DNA of 64,000 bases from Tremella fuciformis (GCA_032768795.1 CP136492.1:1426001-1490000); one strand, 5' to 3'. Positions 1-10,148 are shown, counted from the first letter of the stretch. Notes: generated from the sequence alone by a model not told the origin. Program-made: numbers and translations.

Positions 1-804
1 GAGCTGATGTTCAGTTTGCATGGGGGCAGGTACCAGTCGGAGGAGATCATGGTTTCGTTCATGATCTCGTACCTGCGGGGACCGGCTCTTCAGTCTGTCG
101 AGCCGATGGTAGGTATGCGGCCGCGACCCGCCGAGCTCGCGACGGTGGACGCGTTCAAAAGGTACCTCAAGTCCGCCTTCGGCGACCCGGACGAACGGGG
201 TACGGCAAAGCGACAACTTCGAGCGCTGCGGCAGACCAAGTCAGCTGCCGAGCACTTCGCTAAGGTCAGGGAGCTTGTTGCGGTTGCTGGTTTCACTGAT
301 CAGGTCGCGATTGTGGACTGGGCCATCCATGGGCTCAAGTCTCATCTTAAGGACGAGATCGCTAAGCGCGGCGAGTTCTACTCGCTGACCGAGCTCGTCG
401 AGTTTATTGTGCCTCTAGACAATCGCCTCCGTCATCGCGAGGAGGAGAGGAAGCTGGAGGAGGCTGCTGCGGCGAAGGCTGAAAAGCACAAGCCGGAGTA
501 TGCCAAGGCTGAAGCGCCAGCGCGACGCCCATGGGCTGAGCGCTTGGGCGCGTCGCTCCCGCCTGCTCGCCCCAGCGAGCAGCGCGGCGAGTCCTCGGCG
601 AGTTCGGGCCCTTCTGGGTCAGACTTGCTGAAGTCAACGCGCAACCCCGATGGGTCTCTGACGGAGGCCGAGAGGGAGCGCCGTTTGCACAGCGGGCTCT
701 GCTTGCGGTGCGGGCAGGCCGGCCACCAGCTGGCTAACTGCCCCACCGCTAAGCCGAGGCCGCTGCCCCCGATTCCCGCCCAGGGACAGGCCCCAAAAGC
801 CTGA
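1..804 (+). CDS. gag: Gag polyprotein of the gypsy element (partial)
   Basis: The frame is open from the first base of the window, so the N-terminus is probably missing; the first ATG inside is at 7. The visible part has the helical capsid-like region of gypsy Gag proteins followed by an R/E/A-rich linker. A single CCHC zinc knuckle (C-x2-C-x4-H-x4-C, around residues 233-246 counted from position 7) lies near the C-terminus. It would bind the element RNA and build the virus-like particle. The stop at 802-804 lies just behind a slippery heptamer, which suggests Gag-Pol is made by frameshifting. Confidence 0.85.
   Translation, partial: ELMFSLHGGRYQSEEIMVSFMISYLRGPALQSVEPMVGMRPRPAELATVDAFKRYLKSAFGDPDERGTAKRQLRALRQTKSAAEHFAKVRELVAVAGFTDQVAIVDWAIHGLKSHLKDEIAKRGEFYSLTELVEFIVPLDNRLRHREEERKLEEAAAAKAEKHKPEYAKAEAPARRPWAERLGASLPPARPSEQRGESSASSGPSGSDLLKSTRNPDGSLTEAERERRLHSGLCLRCGQAGHQLANCPTAKPRPLPPIPAQGQAPKA
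792..798 (+). promoter_or_regulatory. Candidate -1 ribosomal frameshift heptamer CCCAAAA
   Basis: The sequence reads C CCA AAA in the gag frame, the X XXY YYZ pattern needed for simultaneous slippage of two tRNAs. It is followed by one alanine codon and the gag stop (TGA at 802). A shift of -1 here enters exactly the pol frame, which has no stop between the heptamer and the body of pol. There is no ATG in the pol frame before the protease. Family knowledge: many LTR elements make Gag-Pol this way; a downstream stem-loop was not assessed. Confidence 0.6.
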
Positions 805-3800
805 GGGATGGTGGACAACAGCTCGGCGAGCATCATCCCTTTCCGCATCGACTCGCCGCGACCGTAATCTCTGACTGTTCCCGTTCTCCTTCATCCCAGA
901 TCGATGATACCCGTATACCCGTGACTCACACTGATTCCCCACAAGGTTGGGCAGCCTCTGAGAGGCTCCTAGACAACCCCACGCACGCTGTTGTCGCAGG
1001 TCGCATCAGCGGGCATCCCGCGAAGATCCTCCTGGATTCAGGAGCCTCCGCTAACTTCCTCGCCAAGTCGTTCGCCGAGCGACACCGCATTGCCCTCAAT
1101 GCGTACGACAAGCCCGTCGGACTCACCTTGTTTGACGGAGTAGAGTCGTCTGATGGCCCGCTGACTCACTTCTCTCGCGAGCGAGTCGAGGTGGGCCAGT
1201 ATGCTGGCACAGCAAGGTTCGAGCTCACGCGCTTGAATGGAGCTGATGCAGTGTTGGGCTACCCGTGGCTGCGAACTCGCCGAGTTGTAATCGACTTCGG
1301 CGAGGGAACTGTCACGGGAGCACCCTCGCAAGGTTGGGCAGAGCCCGTTCCCACTTCCAATGTCGCCGAGTCAATCCCTTCATCTCTCTCTCTCTCTCCG
1401 CCGCCGAGCTCCACCGTGTCCCCTGAACCCACCGAGTCCACCGTGTCCCCTGAAGTCGCCGAGTCTATCGAGTTCCCTACATCCGCTGCGTCCGCCGAGT
1501 CCCCTGTGCCCGTTGATCCTGAGCCCTGCTCTTCCCCTTGCCCCGCTGTCCCTACCGAGTCCGTTGATCCTGAGCTGCCCAACACCTTGCCTTCCCCCTG
1601 CTTGTCGACCAAGGATGATCGAGCAGGACGGTCGCCAAGCGCCGAGCCCTCGCTGAGGAAGCAGCAGCCGGGGAAGAGGCGAGTTAGAAAGAGGCGGATG
1701 GGAACAAAGAAACGCGCGTTCTCTCGCTCAAACTCCATCCCCGTGACTCTTCCCTGCCGCTGGCCATTCGTTGCGGTGGCTGAAGAGCTGAAACTGTGCG
1801 CGGTAGCCACAGACTCGCCGAGCTCGCTGAGGTTCGACCAGTTGGATGAGCTCAGCTCATGGCCCTCTTTCGAACCGCCCGCCGAACTCTCTGAGGCCGA
1901 GATTCAGCTGATTGCCGCCAGCGTTCCTGACCAGTACCTGGAGTTCCTCGACGTCTTCCACCCCAGGAAGGGCGTCGAGACTCTTGCACCGCACCGAGCT
2001 TATGACATGAAGATCGAGCTGAAGGAGGGCAGCTCGCTCAAGCTTGCCCCGCTCTATGAGGTCGCCCAAGATCAGAAGGAGGCTATGAGGCAAATCCTCG
2101 AGCGAGAAGAAGCCGCGGGCCGGATCCGGCCTAGCAACTCGCCGTACGGCTCGCCGACTTTCTGCGTGCGTAAGACTGACGGCGTGAACTGGCGAATGGT
2201 GGTGGATTACCGACATCTGAACAGCGCCACCGTTCCTGATGCTTACCCCGTTCCGCTGATTTCTCAAGTCATCTCTGACCTTGGTGGCTCCGAGTGGTTC
2301 TCCTGCTTTGACCTGGTCTCGGCGTACCAGTTGCTCAGGCTCGCCGAAGGATTTGAGAGCCTCACCGCCTTCCGCACGCCGTTTGGCATGTACAAGTCGC
2401 TGGTCGTGCGTGATGGGCTGCGAAACGCACCGGCCGTCTTTCAGCACTTCCTGAATGAGCTGTTCAGTGATCTCAGGCAGTGGGTCACGGTATACATCGA
2501 CGACATCATCGTCCACGCCAAGACACTCGAGGAGCTTCGCCGAGTCACTCGGCTAGTTCTGGAGCGAGTGCGAGGAACCTCTTTGTTCCTGAAGGCGAGT
2601 AAGTGCCGGTTTGAGCAGAGATCCGTGAAGTTCCTGGGGTTCTTGATCTCCAAAGACGGCGTGGCGGCTGATCCGGGCTACGTCCAAGGGGTCCAAGAGG
2701 CTTCGAGGCCCAAGGATCTCCATGAGGTGCGGCGCTTCCTGGGAATGGCGAGCTATTATCGGCGATTCGTTCCCCACTTCGCTAAAGTCGCCGGGCCGCT
2801 ACACCATCTGACGAAAGCGTCGGTCGGTTTCCATTGGGATGAGGAGCAGGAACAGGCGTTCCAGGCGCTGAAGGAGAAACTGAGCCAGGCTCCGGTGCTC
2901 GCTTTCTTCAACCCGGAGTTGCCGACGATTGTGCAGACTGACGCATCGGCCTATGGCTGGGGCTTCGTCATCTCGCAAGTCAACTCGGCGAACGAGGAGC
3001 ACCCCGTGGCCATTGAGTCGGGCTCGTTCAAAGGCGCCGAGTTGAACTACACGGTGACTGAGAAGGAGTTCCTGGCTATCGTTCACGCCTTCCGACGTAA
3101 ACGGCATCTGTTGTCCCAGGTTCATTCTACGGTCATCACTGACCACTTGAATCTTACTTACTGGATGGAACCGCGGCAGCTGAACCCTCGCCAGGCTAGA
3201 TGGGTTGAGATCTTAGCTGGGTTCGATTACAAGATCGTGTATCGCCCTGGTAAGGAGGGCGAACTTCCCGATGCGCTCTCCCGGGACTCGGCGTATCTCC
3301 CAGGGCCATTGATGCAGCAGCCGCAGAACTTCATCCAGGCACTCCCCACCGCCGACTCTTCCTCCACGGTCTCGTCCTCCCTCGGCCATCTCCTCCGTGC
3401 AGCAACACTCGGCGAGATCGGTGTCGAGGAGGAGGAGGAGGAAGAGGTCGGCGAGGAACGTGTTGAGGTCGCCGAGTTGTCCCCGGTCCTGGCTGAGTTA
3501 ACCTCTGACGCGCCTACTCTCGCCTCGACTCACCCCGTCCTGTTGGGATTTTGCCGAAGGCTCGGCTTCTCTGGGGAAGCGCTCTTGCAGCGTGACCCCG
3601 AGGGAAGGCTGCGAGTCGACGGACGACTGTACGTGGAACCGGGGCCGGAACGGGTGCAGATTCTAAAGAGGCGGCACGAAGCTATCCTCGCAGGACACCC
3701 GGGCGTTACGAAGACTCTCGAGTTGGTGAAGCGCGACTACGCGTGGCTTGGCCTCCGGCGCGACGTGGAGGCCTTCGTCCGCGCATGCGCAGTATGTCAG

Positions 3801-5009
3801 CGGACCAAGACCGACCGTCACCGGGCTCACGGCTTCCTCCAGCCGCTGGAGATAGCTGAGAGGCCCTGGGCATCCATCTCCATGGACTTTATCGAGCCCC
3901 TGCCGGTCTCTAACGGTTTTGACTCGATTCTGGTGGTTGTTGACAGACTAACGAAGTGGGCGATTTTCATTCCGACGACCACTCGGCTCAACTCGGCGGG
4001 ACTCGCCGAGTTGATCATTGATCACGTGGTCTGTCAACACGGGCTCCCGCAATCCATCGTCTCTGACCGAGGTTCCAAGTTCACCAGTAAGCTGTGGGCC
4101 GACCTGTGCAAGGCCTTGGGTATTAAGCTGTCCTTGTCCACGGCCTTCCATCCGCAGACTGATGGGCAAACTGAGCGGGTAAATCAAGTTCTCGAGCAGT
4201 ACCTCCGGGTCTTCTCGACCTATCAGCAAGACAATTGGGCTAAGCTTTTGCCGTGCGCATCGTTCTCGTACAACAACTGGAAGCACTCGGCCATCGAGAT
4301 GTCACCGTTTGTAGCAAACTTTGGGTACTCGCCGAGGTGGACGGAGGACTTGGTGAACTCGGAGAACTCGGAGAAGGAGGGTGCGGATGCCGGTGAACGA
4401 CTGGGACTGCGGAAGGCAACGGAGCTGAGTGATCTGCATGAGCTCTGCCGGACTAACATCGAGGCGGCGAACCGCGACTATGCGAGGCACTACGATGCTA
4501 AGCACTCGTCGCCGCCCAGCTTCAAGATCGGTGACTCGGTGCTCCTCTCGCTGAAGAACATCGAGACTCGGCGACCGATGAAGAAGCTGGACCTCAAGTT
4601 CGGTGGACCGTTCGAGATCATCGAGCAGGTCAACCCGGTAACGTATCGCCTCGCTCTCCCTCCCTCCATGAAGTGCCACGACGTCTTCCACGTCAACCTC
4701 CTGAAACCCTTCCAACAGCCCACCTTGCCCGGTCAGTTGTACGAGCCTCCCGACCCGGTGGAAGTGGACAGCGAGCTGGGAGAGAGCTGGGAGGTTGCGG
4801 CGATCCTGGATTCTCGAATACGCCGTGGACGCCTTGAGTACCTCGTTGAATGGTTGGGCTTTGAGCTCACGGATGAGCACGCGACTTGGGAGCCGTTAGC
4901 TCATGTGAGCGAGTCGGCCGCCGAACTCGTCGCGGACTTCCACGCCGCTCACCCAGAGAAGCCATCAAGTGCGCCGAAGCCTCGGCGAGGCGCTCGCCGA
5001 GCGGTATGA
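798..5009 (+). CDS. pol: Pol polyprotein of the gypsy chromovirus
   Basis: This is one long frame, open from before 798; a GTG at 921 is the first start-like codon, so it is read here as the continuation of Gag by -1 frameshift. Counting residues from 921: retroviral-type aspartic protease with DSGA (about 38-45), reverse transcriptase with the YIDD catalytic box (about 523-527), and RNase H starting at the TDAS motif (about 673). Then come an HHCC zinc domain (about 918-960) and an integrase core whose acidic residues lie in MDF, SDRG and TERV (about 987, 1048, 1084). A C-terminal chromodomain (about 1290-1342) would steer integration through histone marks. The frame is intact, so the enzyme could still act in trans. 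Confidence 0.9.
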   Translation, partial: SLRDGGQQLGEHHPFPHRLAATVISDCSRSPSSQIDDTRIPVTHTDSPQGWAASERLLDNPTHAVVAGRISGHPAKILLDSGASANFLAKSFAERHRIALNAYDKPVGLTLFDGVESSDGPLTHFSRERVEVGQYAGTARFELTRLNGADAVLGYPWLRTRRVVIDFGEGTVTGAPSQGWAEPVPTSNVAESIPSSLSLSPPPSSTVSPEPTESTVSPEVAESIEFPTSAASAESPVPVDPEPCSSPCPAVPTESVDPELPNTLPSPCLSTKDDRAGRSPSAEPSLRKQQPGKRRVRKRRMGTKKRAFSRSNSIPVTLPCRWPFVAVAEELKLCAVATDSPSSLRFDQLDELSSWPSFEPPAELSEAEIQLIAASVPDQYLEFLDVFHPRKGVETLAPHRAYDMKIELKEGSSLKLAPLYEVAQDQKEAMRQILEREEAAGRIRPSNSPYGSPTFCVRKTDGVNWRMVVDYRHLNSATVPDAYPVPLISQVISDLGGSEWFSCFDLVSAYQLLRLAEGFESLTAFRTPFGMYKSLVVRDGLRNAPAVFQHFLNELFSDLRQWVTVYIDDIIVHAKTLEELRRVTRLVLERVRGTSLFLKASKCRFEQRSVKFLGFLISKDGVAADPGYVQGVQEASRPKDLHEVRRFLGMASYYRRFVPHFAKVAGPLHHLTKASVGFHWDEEQEQAFQALKEKLSQAPVLAFFNPELPTIVQTDASAYGWGFVISQVNSANEEHPVAIESGSFKGAELNYTVTEKEFLAIVHAFRRKRHLLSQVHSTVITDHLNLTYWMEPRQLNPRQARWVEILAGFDYKIVYRPGKEGELPDALSRDSAYLPGPLMQQPQNFIQALPTADSSSTVSSSLGHLLRAATLGEIGVEEEEEEEVGEERVEVAELSPVLAELTSDAPTLASTHPVLLGFCRRLGFSGEALLQRDPEGRLRVDGRLYVEPGPERVQILKRRHEAILAGHPGVTKTLELVKRDYAWLGLRRDVEAFVRACAVCQRTKTDRHRAHGFLQPLEIAERPWASISMDFIEPLPVSNGFDSILVVVDRLTKWAIFIPTTTRLNSAGLAELIIDHVVCQHGLPQSIVSDRGSKFTSKLWADLCKALGIKLSLSTAFHPQTDGQTERVNQVLEQYLRVFSTYQQDNWAKLLPCASFSYNNWKHSAIEMSPFVANFGYSPRWTEDLVNSENSEKEGADAGERLGLRKATELSDLHELCRTNIEAANRDYARHYDAKHSSPPSFKIGDSVLLSLKNIETRRPMKKLDLKFGGPFEIIEQVNPVTYRLALPPSMKCHDVFHVNLLKPFQQPTLPGQLYEPPDPVEVDSELGESWEVAAILDSRIRRGRLEYLVEWLGFELTDEHATWEPLAHVSESAAELVADFHAAHPEKPSSAPKPRRGARRAV

Positions 5010-5100
5010 ATACTGCGTATTCCTGCCTGAATAATGCGTTCACGAAAATGATGCACAGAGCACTCTATAATCAACGACTATGAACACCCCTTCCCCTCTC

Positions 5101-6763
5101 CTATCGTCCTCCCGACCCACCGGGGGCCGGTCCCTCGCTGAGGTCGTCAAGACCCCACTCGCTCAGATCCTCCCCAAGCATGCGCCGCAGCTCATTTACG
5201 GCGTACTGACGCAGTCGGGGGTTGTCCGGGCTGCGCGCGAGCGCCGCGAGGCCCTGGGCGGCTGCAAAGTCGCCTGGACCGATGTGGCGTTCCGCAGACC
5301 GCTGAGGTGTCGCGGGCGCGTCGCGCCGAGGTGTCGCCGGGGGGTCGCCGCGCAGTGGCGTCCGCTCGGCGGTCGGCGAGCTGGACGGCGCCTCCCCATC
5401 CTTCAGAGTACAGCGGCCGGTTGTGCAGGTGAAGCACTTTCGGCCTATTGTGCCCGGCGGGACGAGGCAGCGGCGTCCCTCTTGTCTACACCGACGACAC
5501 GGCCGCTCGGCGTCTACCGCGTCCTTGTGGTGGTCCTGCTGATAAGTATCTACCGCTGGTTGTGACGGGTACTAACGAGGATCTTCGCTGGCGTCCGATT
5601 CTCGTGCCGCCCGGCTCGTCGCGGGGTCGCTGGAGGCGCTGCCGGTCTCCGGGAAGGTGTCGCGGCCGCCGCAGGCGTCCGCGGCGCCGCTCGCGGTGTC
5701 GGTCTCCGCGCCCCCTCCCCCTCTCCCCTCCTCTCCCCCTCCTCCCTCCCCTTGCCCTTCCAGCCCATCGCCGCCTGCAGTGCCTCCATGGAGGCCTCCA
5801 TCCTCTCGGCCGCCGCCTGCAGCGCGGCCTCAGCCGCCTCCTCCGCCTCCATGTCGACGTCGTCGGCCCCGCTGACCTCCCTGACCTCGCTCACTTCGCC
5901 GCGCGAGCCGCTTGCCTCTCCTTGCGGTCGGCGACTGGGTCGTGTGCGCGGCGGCGTGGGTAGGCGCTCGCCCAAGGGTAAGTCATGCACGACGGAGTAA
6001 ACTACGTCGCACATTGGGGCCTCCGAGTCGGGTCGGTCGAAGGGGTTGAGGTAGGCGGTGGCTCCGGCCCGCCAGCTTGCCTCGGCGTCGAACACGCTAT
6101 CGGTTCGTTCGATTCCTGCCCGTCAGTCTCATCTCTTCTTGATAGTGCCGCTGTGGCTTACGCCGGCGCCGCCCCATCCGCTCGCCCTCTCCTTCGTCCA
6201 CCGGCAGAGCAGGCTCGAGCTCGAGCCTCTCCGCGCCGCCCCCGTCCACCTCCATCTCCTCGTCCTCCTGCTCGAGCTGCGTCAGCGGCGAGCTGCCGCC
6301 ATCGCCCTCCTCCTCCTCCTCCTCCTCCTCCTCCTCCTCCTCCTCCTCCTCCCCGTCCACCACTCCCCTCATCACCTCCCCGGCAACCTCCTCCTCGCCG
6401 AGCTCTTCGATCTCGAGCTCGTCGCTTGCCGAGCGCTCTCGACGAGTGCCGCGCCCGCGACCGAAAGTCCGCTGGGTGCCGTCGAATCCTTCCCGTCAGC
6501 TCTGCATCTCCCTCTTCTCGGCCACTCACGTCGCGCCGGCTGCTCCTCTCGCCCCCCTTCCCCCCCTCGCTCCGCCCCCTGGCCCTGCACAACCAGGGCT
6601 ACCCTCGACGGCACGACGAACCGCCCGCCCCACCCTTCGCGTCAGCCACCAGTTCGCTCGCTCGGCGCGCTGCGCGCGCCGACTCACTGGTCTGCCCCTC
6701 CGCCTGGGCTCGTCGTCTCGCCGCGCTCGCCTTGCGCGTTGCCGCTGGTGTTGTTGGGGCCAT
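5101..6763 (-). CDS. Unrecognised R/P/E-rich protein, five exons
   Basis: The gene is not visible as one ORF but emerges on splicing: exons 6763-6688, 6634-6530, 6488-6162, 6115-5577 and 5400-5101 join in phase to 448 residues. The introns are 53, 41, 46 and 176 nt; the first three donors are GTGAGT, GTGAGT and GTAAGC with CTGAC branch points. The protein starts MAPTTPAATR, has a long glutamate run encoded by a CTC/GAG repeat, an alanine-rich predicted coiled coil (in exon 4) and a compact C-terminal segment rich in leucine and arginine. No family was recognised. It lies tail to tail with the gypsy element and could be a host gene or a cargo ORF. The last intron is the least certain. Confidence 0.5.
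6306..6352 (+). repeat. (CTC)n trinucleotide repeat
   Basis: About fifteen uninterrupted CTC units. On the minus strand they encode the polyglutamate stretch of the spliced gene at 5101-6763, so length changes would stay in frame. Confidence 0.9.
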
Positions 6764-6889
6764 GTTGTTGCTGGCCGAGTGATGAGATAACGGAGAATGG
6801 AAAAGCTGAGTCCTCTGTCCACTTGTCCTCGGCCGTGTGTTTGGTTGCCCAGCAACTAGCGCGCCTCGCCGCATCAACATCGTACCTGA

Positions 6890-7445
6890 AAGGACCTCGC
6901 TGACCGTCTCGCCGAGTCCCTCACCGAGCCCCTCGCCGAGTCCCTCGTCGACCTCGCCGACTCCGCCGCCGACTTCCACAACCACGACTATCTCGCAGGA
7001 GCTCGATCGTAAGGTTGGGCAGAGTGTCACGACGGACGTAGGGAGAGCACATGGAAGCCACGTGGGGAGACGGAGCTCGGACTCGTTGATTCAACGCATC
7101 ACTCGCCGAGCTCACCGAGGGACGACGGATACTTAGGAAGACTGGGCGCGCGATACGTTCCGTAGTCTTCTCCCAATTGTTGTTCTCTGCAGACACGTAG
7201 ACTGCCTGCTCCGTCCCGTCGCTTGGCTTGCCAGTGACACCGAGTCCCCCGCCGAGTTCCCCGTCTACCCCTCTCAACTCGCTCGCGCTCGTCGAGTTCA
7301 CCTTCCTGCTCGCCGAGTTCAGCGAGTCCCTCGCCGCACCCCTCGCTCAACCCGTTCACCTCCTTGAGCTCAGCGAGTCCCTTGCCGAGCTCCTCGTTCA
7401 CCTCCCCGAGCTCAGCGAGCCCCTCGCCGAGCTCCTCGCCCAACT
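6890..7445 (+). repeat. Low-complexity block of CTCGCCGAG-type units
   Basis: Degenerate units such as CTCGCCGAGTCCCTC follow one another, most densely around 6905-6960 and 7310-7445. The same 9-mer (or its complement CTCGGCGAG) is frequent in the gypsy element. The block ends where recognisable copia coding sequence begins. It also contains the upstream region of the minus-strand gene that starts at 6763. No promoter elements were identified. Confidence 0.6.
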
Positions 7446-9850
7446 CGCTCATACCTATCGACGTCAACGACCCCCACGCCGACCGTTCGGAGTACGTGCC
7501 CGCCGGGCCCTGGACAGAGAAGGCGGTCGTCGTGACACCAACCCAGTTCTGGGTAGATGCACTGCGATATGTAGTCTTCACTCGGAACAGGCTACCAGGC
7601 TCCCACGCGAAAATCCCGATAACGCTCTTCCGACCAAACCACGATATCGACCTGCAGTACCAGGGGATGCAGCCATTCGGCCATCACTGCATCTATCGAA
7701 TTGTGAACCCCGCATCGAAGCTCGACAAGCGGGGACAATGCGGTCGACTGCTGGGGTACACAGAAGGGAGCTGGGGCTACAAGGTGCTGACCCAATCCAA
7801 CAGGGTCATCGCAAGCCGAGACGTCACATTCATCACGGGCAGGAAGACAACGCCCAGTTCAGATGAACCACGACAGATCCTGGAGCTGCCTCAACCTGGA
7901 CCTCGACAACCATCGACGAGCCTTGACGAGGATGACGATACATCCATCGAGCTGAACGAGATAGTCGAGGCAGGGGAGGCACCAGAAGAAGAGGAACAAG
8001 GGGAAGAGATGGACGACATACCTCCCCAAGCCGTACCCAGGCAAGGAAGAGGCTGGGTCAATGAGTACATCCGAGAGGATGCACCGAGCCCGGAACCGAA
8101 TCCCGACGACGGACCAGAGGATCCCGATCGTCGACTAAACGAGCCCACAGCGGCCGATGCAGATGAGCCAAGACGGTCGGGGAGACTAGCAGGCCAAGAA
8201 CCTAGTCATCACCCTCTGCACGACATCGACATGAACTATAACCGAGTAGCCATAGAGCACGCGTTATCAGCCCAGTCACTCAACAACCCCCAGTCATACA
8301 CCGAAGCTCGTCGAGCCACAGACTGGGAGGATTGGAAATCGGCCATGGACGAGGAGATGGGAAAGATGGAGAAGTACGGAGTGTGGGAGATGGTCCCCAA
8401 GGAGAATCACCGTACTCTTACAGGCAAATGGGTATTCACTCGCAAAATCGACGGGGACACGGGCAAAGCGAGTCAGCACAAGGCCAGATTCGTCGTGAGA
8501 GGATTTCAACAGGTCTCAGGACGAGATTTCGACGAACTCTTTGCTTCGGTCACCCACAAGTCATCATTCCGCCTATTCCTCTCCATCGTCAACTACCTCG
8601 ACTGGGAATGCGACCAAATAGACATCATTGGAGCATTCCTCAAGGCCAACATCGACAAGGACATCTTCATCGAGCCACCAGAAGGCAGCGACATCGCCGC
8701 CGGATACGTCCTGCACCTCCGGAAATCACTATACGGTCTCCGACAATCACCGCACTTGTTCAACAAGCGCCTCGACGAGTTCCTACGGGAGCTAGGCTTC
8801 AAACCGACCCTAGCGGATCCATGTATCTACTCGCTGCGACAAGGACACAAGCGGTGCATGATCTCAGTCCACGTTGACGACATGCTCATTGCCGGCAACG
8901 ATCGATCAACAATTGACGAGATCAAACGAAAGATCAACAAGGAACTCGAGTGCAAGGACCAAGGACCGGTCTCTTACTTCCTCGGTATCAACATCTACCG
9001 AGATAGGCCAAACAAGAAGATGTACCTGTCACAAGAGCACTACATCGAGGCAGTTCTTCAACGCTTCGGTGAAGCCGGCAAAGCCTGCAAGACAATCTTG
9101 CCTGACGCAAAGCTCGTCGAGGCTACGCCAAAGGAGGTCGACGAGGCTCAAGATAAACCATTTCCAGCACTCGCCGGGTCAATCCTCTATATTGCCACGA
9201 TCACCCGAGCCGACATCGCATATGCAGCATCACTGCTCTGTCGCTTCATCAGCAAATGGTCACTCACACATTGGAGGGCTGCGAAGCACCTGTTAAGGTA
9301 TCTGCGAGGGACATCCGATCTCGCGCTCACCTTTGACGCACATGCAGGAAGGAGAGCACTGCTAGGCTGGGCGGACGCAGATTGGGGTGGATGTCTCGAC
9401 ACACGTCGATCCACAACCGGCTACGTCTTCAACACGTACGGAGGCATTGTGTCATGGAAAAGCAGGCGACAACCAACAGTCGCACTCTCGACGACACAGG
9501 CAGAACTCCTGGCATCAACAGAAGCGGGCAAAGAGGCAATATGGCTCAGGCAACTATTGAACGACCTCGACCTAGGCAAAGATGGGGCAGTGCCCATCTA
9601 CAACGACAACAATGGAGCCATTCAACTGGCCAAACATCAACACGGGTTCAAATTGAACAAAGCATTCGACATGCGAGCCCAGTGGATACGAGAGCATCAA
9701 GCCGGTGGACTGCTTGAGCTCAAATACACACCAACGGACAGCAATCGAGCCGACATCCTGACCAAGAACCTTTCAGCCGAGAAGACGAGACAGCTCCGGC
9801 AGTTACTGGGCTTGGGAAGACAAGGAGAAGCAGAGCAGCAGAGTCAATAG
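7446..9850 (+). mobile_element. Ty1/copia element, 5'-truncated
   Basis: Only the 3' part of a copia element remains: the tail of the integrase, the complete reverse transcriptase and RNase H. Gag, protease and the integrase catalytic core are missing, and the sequence upstream is a low-complexity block. No LTR was identified on either side, although a purine-rich stretch (GAGGGGAGG, near 9858) follows the stop as expected of a polypurine tract. Confidence 0.85.
7473..9850 (+). pseudogene. Truncated copia polyprotein (integrase tail, RT, RNase H)
   Basis: The frame runs without a stop to 9850 but has no sensible start. The first recognisable segment is the C-terminal part of the integrase, including the SKLD-x-R-G-x-x-G-x-LLGY region. 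The reverse transcriptase of the RVT_2 type follows, with the W-V-F-x-x-K-I-D-x-D-G entry motif and the catalytic VHVDDML box near 8874. RNase H is recognised by the ADADWGG motif near 9373 and by the TKNL ending. Since the integrase core and protease are gone, the element cannot move on its own; the RT frame itself is intact. Confidence 0.85.
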
Positions 9851-9917
9851 ACATGCTCGCGAGGGGAGGCAACGGAAATAGGTGGTACGCTCACATGAGC
9901 TTGACTCATCCTCGAGT

Positions 9918-9981
9918 AGCCTCGTCGAGGCACACACATCCTCGACGAGGTTGTGCCTCGACGAGGTTCAACCTCGACGAG
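9918..9981 (+). repeat. Clustered CCTCGACGAGG / CCTCGTCGAGG units
   Basis: Four copies of an 11-mer lie within about 65 bp, the first inverted (CCTCGTCGAGG) and the other three direct (CCTCGACGAGG). The single-stranded form could fold into alternative hairpins. They lie just behind the copia stop and may belong to its 3' LTR, which could not be delimited. Confidence 0.65.
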
Positions 9982-10051
9982 GCAGGGAAGCTGCCACCAA
10001 CGATAACTCCGCATATAACGCCGACACCCTCGACGACCTTGTAGAATGCCG

Positions 10052-10148
10052 CCTGTTGCCCTTCTCATCACTCATAGCAAGTGCTGAGCGGGCAACAGGT
10101 GAGTCTGAATGCATCACTCATAGCAAGTGCTGAGCGGGCAACAGGTGA
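10052..10148 (+). repeat. 37-bp direct repeat with an inverted arm
   Basis: A 37-bp segment occurs at 10066-10102 and identically at 10112-10148, 46 bp apart. Its core GGGCAACAGG is also present inverted as CCTGTTGCCC at 10052-10061, so the first copy can form a hairpin with 10052-10061. The rest of 9851-10343 contains no gene. Confidence 0.8.

Larger units (their letters stand above)
1..5009 (+). mobile_element. Ty3/gypsy chromovirus, left end outside window
   Basis: This is an LTR retrotransposon of the Metaviridae type: gag, protease, reverse transcriptase, RNase H and integrase in that order, closing with a chromodomain, which defines chromoviruses. The 5' LTR and the start of gag lie left of the window. 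No 3' LTR or polypurine tract could be recognised after pol; an unrelated spliced gene ends only 92 bp further on, so the 3' end may be deleted. Both ORFs are open, so the loss is structural and not mutational decay. The element and the DNA up to about 7.4 kb are unusually rich in the 9-mer CTCGGCGAG and its complement. Confidence 0.9.

Noticed and set aside
5010..5100. 3' LTR of the gypsy element
   Set aside because: No second copy is in the window and no polypurine tract or TG...CA boundary is convincing.
6058..6903. 281-residue plus-strand ORF over the CTC repeat
   Set aside because: Low-complexity shadow; the minus strand holds a spliced gene with consistent phases.
9918..9981. CRISPR-like repeat array
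   Set aside because: The units are palindromic 11-mers with irregular short spacing in a eukaryotic transposon region; no cas genes.
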